From [Leptolyngbya] sp. JSC-1 (GTDB lineage Bacteria > Cyanobacteriota > Cyanobacteriia > Elainellales > Elainellaceae), in assembly GCA_000733415.1 (NCBI GenBank), contig KL662191.1, positions 3,977,287 to 4,041,286 on the forward strand: 64,000 nucleotides of DNA, given 5' to 3'. The position numbers and the translations under genes were made by a program. Position 1 is the first letter of the stretch. Each line of letters opens with the position of its first letter. Shown piece by piece: positions 51,688 to 60,134 of the stretch. The notes beneath the pieces are model-generated. The model saw only the letters and a list, made by a program, of their open reading frames with translations. It was not told where the DNA came from and searched no databases.

Positions 51688-52221
51688 ATGAAAAAAGCAC
51701 TTTACATGCTCTCGGAGTTTAGCGATCGGGACTTTGACTGGCTGATGAATGCAGGCAAGCGTAAGAACGTGCCTGCTCAAGAAATTTTGATCTACGAAGG
51801 AGAACCTACCGATGCCTTCTACCTAGTTCTACAAGGAACGCTGGCGGTGAGCGTTGAGGCGATGGGAGGCGAAGAAATTGCCCGCCTTGGTACTGGAGAG
51901 ATTGTGGGTGAGATGTCGTTTATTGATAGTCGCCCTCCGGCAGCAACCGTGAAGGCCGTTGAAGACTCACTGGTGTGGGCTATTCCCCGGATGAAGCTAG
52001 CCGCCAAATTGTTGCAAGATGTCGAATTCGCGTGCCACTTTTACCATGCCATCGCCGTATTTCTGGCCGATCGCTTGCGCGGTACCGTTAGCCGTTTGGG
52101 ATACGACCAGGAACATCCACCTAATGATGACGAGAGTAACGTCAACCCGCAGGTGATCGACAATTTAGACCTGGCTAAGGCACGACTCAACTGGTTGCTC
52201 AACCGTTTGCGAGGAAGCTAG
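51688..52221 (+). CDS. Cyclic-nucleotide-binding-like domain protein
   Basis: The 177-residue protein is a single CNB domain without a DNA-binding helix-turn-helix. The family layout is present: YEGEPTDAFYLVLQGTLAVS (about 36-55) and the phosphate-binding cassette GEIVGEMSFIDSRPPAATV (about 70-88). Glu 75 is kept, but the position of the phosphate-contacting arginine holds Pro 84 (PP-AATV instead of PR-SATV), so cyclic nucleotide binding is doubtful. The next gene, SirB1-like, starts 4 nt downstream, and the pair is almost surely co-translated. Confidence 0.85.
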   Translation: MKKALYMLSEFSDRDFDWLMNAGKRKNVPAQEILIYEGEPTDAFYLVLQGTLAVSVEAMGGEEIARLGTGEIVGEMSFIDSRPPAATVKAVEDSLVWAIPRMKLAAKLLQDVEFACHFYHAIAVFLADRLRGTVSRLGYDQEHPPNDDESNVNPQVIDNLDLAKARLNWLLNRLRGS

Positions 52222-52225
52222 TTGC

Positions 52226-53059
52226 ATGGAGTTCTCACTGGCACGGCAGCGCTTTTATCAAGAAATTCACCAGCCCGATGCTGAAATCAATTTGGGCAGA
52301 GCCGCTTTATATCTAGCTCAAGAAGAATATCCAGAGCTGGACGTAGAAGAATACCTGAATGCTATCGATACAATGGCCGCCGAGGTTGCAGAACGGCTAC
52401 CGCCCCAGAGGTATCCGCTGCGCATCATTCAAACTATTAACCAATACCTGTTTGCAGACCTCAAGTTTCGCGGCAATACGGATCAATACTATGACCCACG
52501 CAATAGCTATCTGAATCAAGTGATCGACCGGCGGACTGGCATCCCAATTACGCTATCGCTGCTCTATCTGGAGATTGCCGCCCGCATCGATTTTCCGATG
52601 GTAGGGATTAATATGCCTGGTCATTTTTTGATTCGCCCAGTGGGGGAAGAGATGCAGATCTTTGTCGATCCGTTCCATCAGGGTGAGGTGTTATTTGCTG
52701 AAGATTGCCAAGACCGATTAAGCCAGATTTTTAGCCGTCCGATGCAGATGCAACCAGAACAGTTGCCTGCGATTAGCCCCCAGCAGTTTTTGGCGCGGAT
52801 GCTGGGCAACCTGAAGGCAATTTACCTGTCTAAAGGCAAGATTCAAAAGGCGCTGGCAGCGATTGACCGAATCTTGCTGCTGTTTCCAGATTCGATCACC
52901 GACCGCCGAGATCGGGGCTTGCTCTACTACCAATTGGGCCGGTGGCCGGAAGCCTGTCGCGAGTTAGAGACCTACTTGGCTGAAGAGCCACTCGCAACTG
53001 ACACTGGTTTGATCCGAAGCCTATTGCAACGCATGCAGAACAGCGAAAGCGCTGAGTAG
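52226..53059 (+). CDS. SirB1-family protein (transglutaminase-like plus TPR)
   Basis: The 277-residue protein contains the transglutaminase-like segment LNQVIDRRTGIPITLSLLYL (about 93-112) and VGINMPGHFLIRP (about 125-137), followed by a C-terminal TPR-like region (AIDRILLLFPDSITDRRDRG, about 213-232). The cysteine usual for a peptidase active site is not evident. SirB1 proteins are of unclear function. It starts 4 nt after the CNB-domain gene. Confidence 0.85.
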   Translation: MEFSLARQRFYQEIHQPDAEINLGRAALYLAQEEYPELDVEEYLNAIDTMAAEVAERLPPQRYPLRIIQTINQYLFADLKFRGNTDQYYDPRNSYLNQVIDRRTGIPITLSLLYLEIAARIDFPMVGINMPGHFLIRPVGEEMQIFVDPFHQGEVLFAEDCQDRLSQIFSRPMQMQPEQLPAISPQQFLARMLGNLKAIYLSKGKIQKALAAIDRILLLFPDSITDRRDRGLLYYQLGRWPEACRELETYLAEEPLATDTGLIRSLLQRMQNSESAE

Positions 53060-53091
53060 AGCCACCCATCAGAGCAGTTGGGCCTCTAGGC

Positions 53092-53120
53092 TTTAATACA
53101 TCTAAGTTTTAATACATCTA
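53092..53120. repeat. Direct repeat, 16-nt period
   Basis: TTTAATACATCTA occurs at 53092-53104 and 53108-53120 in the spacer ahead of the duplicated unknown gene. Confidence 0.85.
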
Positions 53121-53190
53121 GGGACAAAACAGCAAAACTGAGCTATAAAGACACTACATCTTGCCTCAGCTCTGTATCCCTAAAACGGTG

Positions 53191-54699
53191 ATGGTCAATT
53201 TGCTCCCCCTCTCTGCGACTGATGGCTCGCTGCTCGACTCGGCTGAAGCAGGACGCGCACTGGTGTCTTTGGATTCAACTCCCGATTCACCCCGGTCGCT
53301 TAGTCTTGATCAAATCATGCTGAAGTGGTCTGATGCCCTGCCAGAACTAGCAGCCCCAGTGGCCCCTGCCCAGTTGGCCGCCATGCAGCGGCTCGTGAAA
53401 CGAATTGCCCAGTTGCGTTCAACCAACAATCAGGCCACAGATACTCCAGAAACGCTGCTGCCCTACGTGTCCTCCGAAGCGCAGGAGGTTTTGCTTCAGT
53501 TCGGCCACACTCCGTGCAACTCAGCAGTGCCTTCTGAGGCAACAGTAGGCCAGACAGCAGGATTGCAGCCTGAAAAGGTTCAGCTGCTTAAAAAACTAAT
53601 TCCTTACTGGCTCTGGAGCATTGCCAGGAGCACCCATGAGGTCGTGCAGTTGATCGAGGGCGTGACTGCTGATGTGGAACAGGGTGATCAAACCTGGCAG
53701 GCAGGAATCGTGCGTTTAGTTGTGATGCTAGAGCTAAAAACCGAGCGAGGTGTAGCGAAACTTGATCTAGTCACAGAGCAGCCCACGCTGGCACTACTAC
53801 ACAACAGCCGGATCCAAATCCAAGCTAGCCTACTCACCCCACAGCCCACGGCAGCTTCGGTGCTACTCCAACAGCTAACGGCTCAAATTATCGCCACTGA
53901 ACCTGCTTTGACACCATTTTTCCACGGGCTGACAGCCGATTGGCTGATTCCCCAGTTCGACTGGCAATCTGGGAACGTGAGTCTGCAGCTAGGCTTGGAG
54001 TTCAGCCCCAGCCCGATCAGTTCGTCTGAATCTACTGGCCCCCCGCTCCTCCTCCGCTTCAGTCACTCTGCTTGGCTAGAACAGCACATCACCAGCGCGG
54101 TCGAGCACCAACTGACGCAGCTTCTGGCTCACTGCCGCTTGGCTGCCCCCAGTCGTGCCGATGCCTTAATGGCAATTGTGCAACAGGGCTGTACCGCTAT
54201 CGACCAGTTGCAATTCTCGCTCAGCTTAGCTAGCCGCACGTTTGCTCAACAGTCTTTGCCCCTTGATGAATTGGGGCTACGGCTCCTCTGGGGAATTAAT
54301 CGCACAGCCTATGAGGTGATGCAATTCACTAGCGGCGTTCGGGTCACCCTATGGCAACCTCAGCAAGCCCGGTCCAATGGCATCCTCAGATTTGTGGTTC
54401 AGTTGGTGATTCGAACACCCATGCAGGAACAACAGTTCGACTTAGTGCGGCGCGCTTTAGGATCCCCCCCCGCTCCCCCAATAGCAGCCGCGATTGTGCA
54501 GTCGAGCGAGCATGAGTGGTGCCTGCAACCAACCCTATTAACTCACCTAGAAGCCAGGCTGTGGCAACAGATTGAGCACAATGCACCTGAACTAGCACTG
54601 CTGCGCTCAGACACCGAGGTCAACATCAAAACCGATGGGGCCATCTGGCAAAGCGGTGTGATTCAGCTTCAGGCAGCCTTTGAATTCATAGCCCACTAG
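53191..54699 (+). CDS. Unknown protein made of two diverged copies of one module
   Basis: The 502-residue soluble protein has no signal or membrane segment and no family I recognise. Residues about 136-272 and 362-500 align with each other: LWSIARSTHEVVQLIEGV with LWGINRTAYEVMQFTSGV, AGIVRLVVMLELKT with NGILRFVVQLVIRT, and WQSGNVSLQLGLEF with WQSGVIQLQAAFEF. Each copy alternates helices and amphipathic strands, ending in WQSG-type strands. I chose ATG 53191; GTG 53188 and TTG 53161 are in frame. It lies 131 nt after the SirB1 gene on the same strand. Confidence 0.75.
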   Translation: MVNLLPLSATDGSLLDSAEAGRALVSLDSTPDSPRSLSLDQIMLKWSDALPELAAPVAPAQLAAMQRLVKRIAQLRSTNNQATDTPETLLPYVSSEAQEVLLQFGHTPCNSAVPSEATVGQTAGLQPEKVQLLKKLIPYWLWSIARSTHEVVQLIEGVTADVEQGDQTWQAGIVRLVVMLELKTERGVAKLDLVTEQPTLALLHNSRIQIQASLLTPQPTAASVLLQQLTAQIIATEPALTPFFHGLTADWLIPQFDWQSGNVSLQLGLEFSPSPISSSESTGPPLLLRFSHSAWLEQHITSAVEHQLTQLLAHCRLAAPSRADALMAIVQQGCTAIDQLQFSLSLASRTFAQQSLPLDELGLRLLWGINRTAYEVMQFTSGVRVTLWQPQQARSNGILRFVVQLVIRTPMQEQQFDLVRRALGSPPAPPIAAAIVQSSEHEWCLQPTLLTHLEARLWQQIEHNAPELALLRSDTEVNIKTDGAIWQSGVIQLQAAFEFIAH

Positions 54700-54753
54700 C
54701 TCGCTGTTTCCGGCTGAGATATCCCCCAACCGCTTGACGAACCCGATATGAAA

Positions 54754-55857
54754 CTAGAAGGGCAAGCGAAATACATCCCCATACACGCCATCCTGATCGA
54801 CGCGACGCGACGAGTTGGGCGAATCGTAAAGCACGAGCAGAGCATTGGCTTCTCCTAGGCAGGGAAAAAGCGCTATTCCTTCGGCTTTGTCGCCGCTGGA
54901 GCTGTAGGGCAATTCAAACACACACTCTAGCGAATTGGACTCCAGATCGCAGACAGTTTCATTGAGTCTATGGAAGGCATCTCGCCAGCAGTAAAGGCGC
55001 TGCGTCCCGGTCAAATCCATCGTTGGTCCGGCCAGGATCAGCAGATCATCACCATAGAAGCAAATATCACGGATTCCCAGGCCGTCTAGCTGCAAGAAAT
55101 GTTTTCGATAGCGCTGCTCGCTTGACTCCAATGGCTTCAGGGCCAGCGTGTCAACGTCGGTTTCCTCCAGCTCCAGCTCCAGTAGAATGGCCCAACCCCG
55201 CAAAACAGGCCCCCGCAGACCTAAAAACAGCCGATTTTGCCGCACTGCTATACCTTCAACATCGAACCCGTTTTCTTTCCCAGGCAGCCGATTTGCCACA
55301 TAGTCAGCCAAATGGTCATCGTTATGTAGCGCTTTCATCAAGTGATTGCCCTGTTTTTTCTGCTTGAGGCAGGCTGCAGTTAACTGCCGATCGGGCTGCT
55401 TGGGGTCAGGGCAGGACTGATGGAGTTGACCCTCTACAACCGGAATACGGGCAATTAGGTAGCGATTGGGATCGGGTTGCACTTTCGTTAGCCGCTGGAT
55501 ATCCTTTTCCAAGCTTTTGCCTTTGGGCTTTTTGCGTTTGGTGCTGTGGGAACCGGTCAGCCACAAATAAGAGTCGGCATAATCCAATCCCTCGATGTCG
55601 ATTTCTCCCAAGCTGTCGTCAATCTTCAGAATCTCATGCAGCCGAAACGGCTCATGATTGCCATATTCGCAACATTTCAGCACTGATAGTCGATCCAGCG
55701 TATTTAGCTCTTGGTCGTCAATCTGGCTTAATTCGTCAGAACCAACCCAGAGGTTGCCATCAGAGTCCAGAGCAACAGCAGATAGATTGCTGAGCAGGCT
55801 CCTAGAACCAGACCTGAAGCGCAATAGAACTCGACTCAGCAGAAATGACTCCGCCAT
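54754..55857 (-). CDS. DUF3616-family protein
   Basis: The 367-residue protein has repeated beta-propeller-like strands: NLSAVALDSDGNLWVGSDEL, IDIEGLDYADSYLWLTGSHS and FDVEGIAVRQNRLFLGLRGP, each with the E/D-G-x-A/D spacing found in DUF3616. It ends with a calcium-type GDDLLILAGPTMDL and a C-terminal strand. No signal peptide. Function unknown; a propeller phytase- or esterase-like activity is possible but unproven. Convergent with the duplicated gene. Confidence 0.82.
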   Translation of the reverse strand: MAESFLLSRVLLRFRSGSRSLLSNLSAVALDSDGNLWVGSDELSQIDDQELNTLDRLSVLKCCEYGNHEPFRLHEILKIDDSLGEIDIEGLDYADSYLWLTGSHSTKRKKPKGKSLEKDIQRLTKVQPDPNRYLIARIPVVEGQLHQSCPDPKQPDRQLTAACLKQKKQGNHLMKALHNDDHLADYVANRLPGKENGFDVEGIAVRQNRLFLGLRGPVLRGWAILLELELEETDVDTLALKPLESSEQRYRKHFLQLDGLGIRDICFYGDDLLILAGPTMDLTGTQRLYCWRDAFHRLNETVCDLESNSLECVFELPYSSSGDKAEGIALFPCLGEANALLVLYDSPNSSRRVDQDGVYGDVFRLPF

Positions 55858-55931
55858 AGGGTTGCAATGGGTTGAATTAAAACGGTTAACTAGAGCCGAC
55901 TATAAACCATCCGCTGGACTACCGCCGAGCC

Positions 55932-56306
55932 TCAAAGCATACAATCGTCTGACGGCACCGTAGCTTGACTAGCTGGATCAACCGAAAAGGAGTTCCCGCA
56001 ACCACAGTGACTGACGGCATTTGGGTTGTGGAAGCGAAAACCGCCCCCCATCAGGTCTTCGGAGTAATCCAGGCTGAGGCCGTTTAGATAGGTCCAGCTT
56101 TGGGAGTCAATGACCACCTGAATTCCATCACAGTCCACGACGCGATCATCAGGCGCAGTTGTTGGGTCGAGGTCCAGCGTGTAAAACCAATCCGCGCATC
56201 CACCTGCCTGAACCCCCAAACGAAACCGCGCCCTAGCATCCAGACACTTAGACTGCATGCGCTGAACTTCGCCAATTGCTGCTTGACTGAGGTGAATCAT
56301 CGCCAC
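55932..56306 (-). CDS. IscA/SufA/HesB-type iron-sulfur cluster assembly protein
   Basis: A-type carrier that holds or delivers Fe-S clusters. The 124-residue protein has the three-cysteine pattern: C37 in GVQAGGCADWFY and C101, C103 in SHCGCGNSFSV, matching the conserved CxnCGCG arrangement. The N-terminus MIHLSQAAIGEVQRM is typical. Which of SufA, IscA or HesB it represents cannot be decided by eye. No nif or suf gene is adjacent. Confidence 0.9.
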   Translation of the reverse strand: MAMIHLSQAAIGEVQRMQSKCLDARARFRLGVQAGGCADWFYTLDLDPTTAPDDRVVDCDGIQVVIDSQSWTYLNGLSLDYSEDLMGGGFRFHNPNAVSHCGCGNSFSVDPASQATVPSDDCML

Positions 56307-56423
56307 GGTTCTACAGAAGGATTGCTTACAGCCTTTGATCTTACCGCTTTCTCTAAACTAAAACAGGGCAGGCACTGCCTACCCCATCTGGAATCTGTTC
56401 TGAGCTGAAGTTATCTGAATAGC

Positions 56424-56840
56424 CTAGCCGCGAGCATAGTCATCCTGATAGCGGACGATGTCGTCTTCACCCAGATACTCGCCATTTTGCACCTCAATCA
56501 GCACTAGTGGAATCACGCCAGGGTTTTCTAACCGATGCTTTGTGCAGGCTGGCACATAAGTGGACTGATTACAGAACAGCAGCTTTTCTTCTTCACCGCA
56601 GATCACCTTGGCCGTGCCAGAAACGACAATCCAGTGCTCGCTGCGATGATGGTGCATTTGCAAACTGAGCCGATGGCCTGGCTTCACCTCAATCCGCTTG
56701 ATCTTATAGCCCTGCCCTTCTTCCAGAATTGTGAAAGACCCCCAAGGGCGTAATTCGGTTGCCGCGATCCCTTTCGGCACAATGGAATTGCTCAGCGTGA
56801 GAGCAGCAGCGGGTTGAGCTTTTTCTTTGGGTTGAGCCAC
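56424..56840 (-). CDS. Cupin-type phosphomannose isomerase/guanylyltransferase C-terminal homologue
   Basis: The 138-residue protein corresponds to the type II phosphomannose isomerase cupin of ManC-like enzymes. It contains LRPWGSFTILEEGQGYKIKR, LSLQMHHHRSEHWIVVSGTA (metal-binding His and Glu) and YVPACTKHRLENPG. A free-standing single cupin is usual in cyanobacteria. It probably isomerises a sugar phosphate for polysaccharide precursors. The N-terminal 25 residues are A/K/P-rich. Confidence 0.85.
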   Translation of the reverse strand: MAQPKEKAQPAAALTLSNSIVPKGIAATELRPWGSFTILEEGQGYKIKRIEVKPGHRLSLQMHHHRSEHWIVVSGTAKVICGEEEKLLFCNQSTYVPACTKHRLENPGVIPLVLIEVQNGEYLGEDDIVRYQDDYARG

Positions 56841-57124
56841 GTTTATTTCTCCTTGGACAATTGCAAGACCGATGTGTAAACCAATGGTGAGATGCTTGGT
56901 TGTGCAATGATGCGGTTAAAATCTTCGCAATTACAGGGACACGAAAACCGAAGATAACCATATCAAAATGTTCCCGGTTTCCGCATCGTTTCCGTCAGTA
57001 CTTTACCGGATTTACATGCATTCTTCATTCAGGTAAGGCGCTGTTCAATGTAGCTTTATTTTGCTGCACTTCTCAAGCCATCACCTGACTCAAACGGCTC
57101 AACCTAGAAAATCATCAACGAACT

Positions 57125-59155
57125 TTAGGAATTGGGCTGGATGAATACGCCGATGCCATTGTGGACAGGTGCTGCCGTAGCGGCCGAGCGGTTGAGGAGT
57201 TGGCCACCCAGATACAGTGTGGTTGAGCTACCGCCATCTAGGTTGAGGGCGTTGACAAAACCCATGCGCTGGGCGATCTGAGCGATCTCGGCCAGGGTAG
57301 GACCGGCACCACTCACGCGGTTGTGGACCGTTAATAGCGCTAGGGTGCCTTCAGCCGTCGTGGCAATCATGCTGCGGGGCGCAGCTTCCTGGATAAAAGC
57401 GGTTGAGAAGCGTTCGGATTGGGGATTCAAAACAACGCGGCGGTTTTGCAGCAACAGGGGTCCTGCTCCTAAAACCTGGGCATAGCGACTAAATTCGTCG
57501 GGTTGAGTTAGACCGGTGAGCTGGAGGTTGGTACCCACAGCCAGCATGTTCAGCACACTGTTATCGGCTCGCACCACCAAAAGATAGCCATCCGACGGAA
57601 TCGGCACGGTAGTTTGGCCAGCTTTGAGGATGCGCTTTTGATCGACAACGCGGTCTTGGCGTACCGTAATCACCACTTCGTCATCCAGAATCGTTTTGTA
57701 GCTGCGGCCCCAGTCGGGGGTGTAGCGAGCCACGCCTGCTCCCACATAGCCGCTGTTGGTAGACTGCATCACCAGCCGCTGACCGCCAGAAGTCATCAAA
57801 GTTTCCTGCAGGCTCAGGTGGCCGACCGTCGCTTCGCCCGTGTCATTCCAGCCAATCGCGCCCCGGTTCAAAATTGGCCCAGAGATCCAGCGGCTCTCAC
57901 TGCGAATCGCCCCCAGGGGCAGCTGATTGTTGCGGTTAAAGAAGCCAGCATTGATGGCGGCGATGCCCTCCAGCCGCTGGATCGTTGCCGAGAGGGGAGC
58001 CGTACCCACATTGCCTGTCGAACTGCTGACAATTGGCCTTAATGACACACCTGGCTGGCGCGGGTCTACCTCTAACTTGACGACGGGAAACCGCCCGCTA
58101 TTGATCTGCACCCACCGCTGCTGCCAACGGACACCCGGTGCCCAAAGAATATTGCGTTCTACTAGAGAATCTGGACGCACATCAATCAGCAGCCGGTTAG
58201 GGTTATCGAGCGACCAAACTCGCGGACGCAGACCATTGGCATAGCTAAGGCGAAGCACGGTGCGATTGCCATTAGCCTCCAGCTTCAGCGACTTGATCTG
58301 CTTCCCAGCCTTGGCCGCAAAACTACTCGCAACGGCAGGATTCAGGCGGGCATCAATCGTGACAGTTGTTTCCCCCTGCTGTTCGCTCACCCGCCAAGGA
58401 GCAGCCTGATCCAGGTCAATCACCACCCGGTCTCCCCAAGTTTGGGGACCTTGCCGCACCGCATTGACCTGGGCCTCAGGCGTAGAAATCTGGAGGTCTT
58501 CTCCCTGCACCTGCACCCGCCAGCCAAACTGCTGCGTTAGTTTAGAGATATCGACATAGCGATACTGCTTGGTTAACCAGGTAGCCAAATTCAACGGCGT
58601 AGTACGGTGATCTGAGAACCATTCCACTGGCTGTTGGGTGACGTCGCTGGTGTCAAGCAACTCGATGCCCAGCGCTTCGATCAATCCCGCATCGGCAATG
58701 CCCAGACTTTGCTGCCGCTGGCTCCAAGGAATCTGCAATTTCCGGCCATTCAGGGTGATTTGTCCACCGTGACGGGTGATAGAGACCGGAATCGAAGCCT
58801 GAGCCAACGTGGGAACCCAAGCCGGACTGTGAGCCGCTGGAGACAGCACAAAGTTTTGAAACGGTTCAGCATTGCCCTGCTGCTTGTTAAACATCAGGGA
58901 AAGGGCGACGACCACTAGGGGAGAGAGGAGTACGAGTCTAAATCGGCCTAGGGGAGAAGAATGGGGGAGATAGGTGCTTTGAAATCGACGATGCCGTAAT
59001 CGACGATGGTGACGAGTTCTAGCTCTAACCACGGTTTTTATCTTCGAGTGTGAGGAGTGAACGGTACTGGTAAGTGTTGTTACAGATATTGGTATTAGGT
59101 GATCTGCGAAAACGCAACCTAGCGAACCGGCATAGCTCGAACGGCTACCGAACAT
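57125..59155 (-). CDS. Phosphodiester glycosidase (NAGPA-type) family protein with AMIN-like region
   Basis: The protein of up to 676 residues has a very basic N-terminal stretch, a membrane segment (LVLLSPLVVVALSLMF, about 74-89), an AMIN-like beta region with VVIDLDQAAPWRV and LLIDVRPD (about 245-330), and a C-terminal phosphodiester glycosidase domain with IAAINAGFFNRNNQLPLG and NALNLDGGSSTTLY (about 645-658). It probably acts in the periplasm on cell-wall or exopolysaccharide links. The start is uncertain; the long basic leader before the membrane segment suggests a later start codon. Confidence 0.83.
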   Translation of the reverse strand: MFGSRSSYAGSLGCVFADHLIPISVTTLTSTVHSSHSKIKTVVRARTRHHRRLRHRRFQSTYLPHSSPLGRFRLVLLSPLVVVALSLMFNKQQGNAEPFQNFVLSPAAHSPAWVPTLAQASIPVSITRHGGQITLNGRKLQIPWSQRQQSLGIADAGLIEALGIELLDTSDVTQQPVEWFSDHRTTPLNLATWLTKQYRYVDISKLTQQFGWRVQVQGEDLQISTPEAQVNAVRQGPQTWGDRVVIDLDQAAPWRVSEQQGETTVTIDARLNPAVASSFAAKAGKQIKSLKLEANGNRTVLRLSYANGLRPRVWSLDNPNRLLIDVRPDSLVERNILWAPGVRWQQRWVQINSGRFPVVKLEVDPRQPGVSLRPIVSSSTGNVGTAPLSATIQRLEGIAAINAGFFNRNNQLPLGAIRSESRWISGPILNRGAIGWNDTGEATVGHLSLQETLMTSGGQRLVMQSTNSGYVGAGVARYTPDWGRSYKTILDDEVVITVRQDRVVDQKRILKAGQTTVPIPSDGYLLVVRADNSVLNMLAVGTNLQLTGLTQPDEFSRYAQVLGAGPLLLQNRRVVLNPQSERFSTAFIQEAAPRSMIATTAEGTLALLTVHNRVSGAGPTLAEIAQIAQRMGFVNALNLDGGSSTTLYLGGQLLNRSAATAAPVHNGIGVFIQPNS

Positions 59156-60134
59156 GAGAATGGGGTTTGAGTTCTGGAGGTCCGTACTGCTTGCTGAAGG
59201 ATCAGGTGCTTAAGTACTCGTTTTCCAGAATTTCCCACCTTTGCCCGGATGAGGAGAGAGATTTTACAAATCGTTGCCAACTGAATATACAGCGTTTTTC
59301 ACTCGTGTGAGGTATAGGGGTGTAGGGGCAAAGCCCCCACGCAGAGGCACTGCCCCTGCACCCCGTTTTTCGGACTTCACTGGCCTGAAAAAGGCTGTAA
59401 GTGCAATTCTGATATCAGCCCGATTCTCAGCAGATGTCAAGCATCTATCAAAAAACGGTTATTGTAGTCACCTTTGTTTAGGCGATTAGTTTCATAATTG
59501 AAGAGGAGGACAACCCTGTCGTTCATGGTTATTGAAGGAGTGTTAAGGAGTAAGCAGCAGAGTGAGTTGGGGCATTGACCGATTGGATAGCCTTCTAGCT
59601 AGTCAACCCACAAATTCAAAAATGCAACCAAAAATGATTGATTGAGCCTCGGTCCGAGGGATTGCCAAGGTGAAACAAATTTTTATAATATTTTTACTCT
59701 GTCCTTTTCATAGTGTTGCTCTTGGTTAAGCGGTTGGCTTGACAAGATGTGCTTTTGCAAAGGGTCATCTTATGCTAATTCCAGAGAGCCGATTTCAAGG
59801 AGTGTGACTGAAGCAACTCCAGTTAATTATTCTCTCGTAACCTTACACCAGCTTTAATTTGTGACCCACTTTACATTCAATAGCTTGGAATCGTGCCAAT
59901 GCCTGAACAACGGTTGGCTCCGGTGATTGGCTCTGGTTGGTGGCGTTTGTGCAACCAGATTTGAACAATTCCTAAGCGCTATTTTAGTCTTCGTTCTGAC
60001 TGCAAATCGTGAAAGATTGGTAAGTATTGGTAAGCGTTAGTGAAGCTTTTTTCCTAAGTTATTCGTTCAAATAAGTTCAAAAAGAATTGCATCCGGTTTA
60101 AGTGAATTTGTCACCTCGTGGGGGTAATACAAGC
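59156..60134. other. Long divergent spacer upstream of gltB
   Basis: This 979-nt spacer contains the large inverted repeat at 59317-59364, a CCTCGGTCCGAGG palindrome near 59647, a TTGACA at about 59739 without a well-spaced -10, and ATTGGTAAG repeats near 60014-60032. I saw no perfect NtcA box (GTA-N8-TAC) and no gene. Confidence 0.55.
59317..59364. repeat. Large inverted repeat
   Basis: GGGGTGTAGGGGCA (59317-59330) and TGCCCCTGCACCCC (59351-59364) can pair along 14 bases with a single G-U, with inner GC-rich stems in the loop. Followed by GTTTTT. It resembles hairpin repeats scattered in cyanobacterial spacers. With no plus-strand gene upstream it is unlikely to be a simple terminator. Confidence 0.7.

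Noticed and set aside
59500..60134. NtcA-type nitrogen control site upstream of gltB
   Set aside because: No GTA-N8-TAC sequence with a -10 box at the right distance was found by eye.
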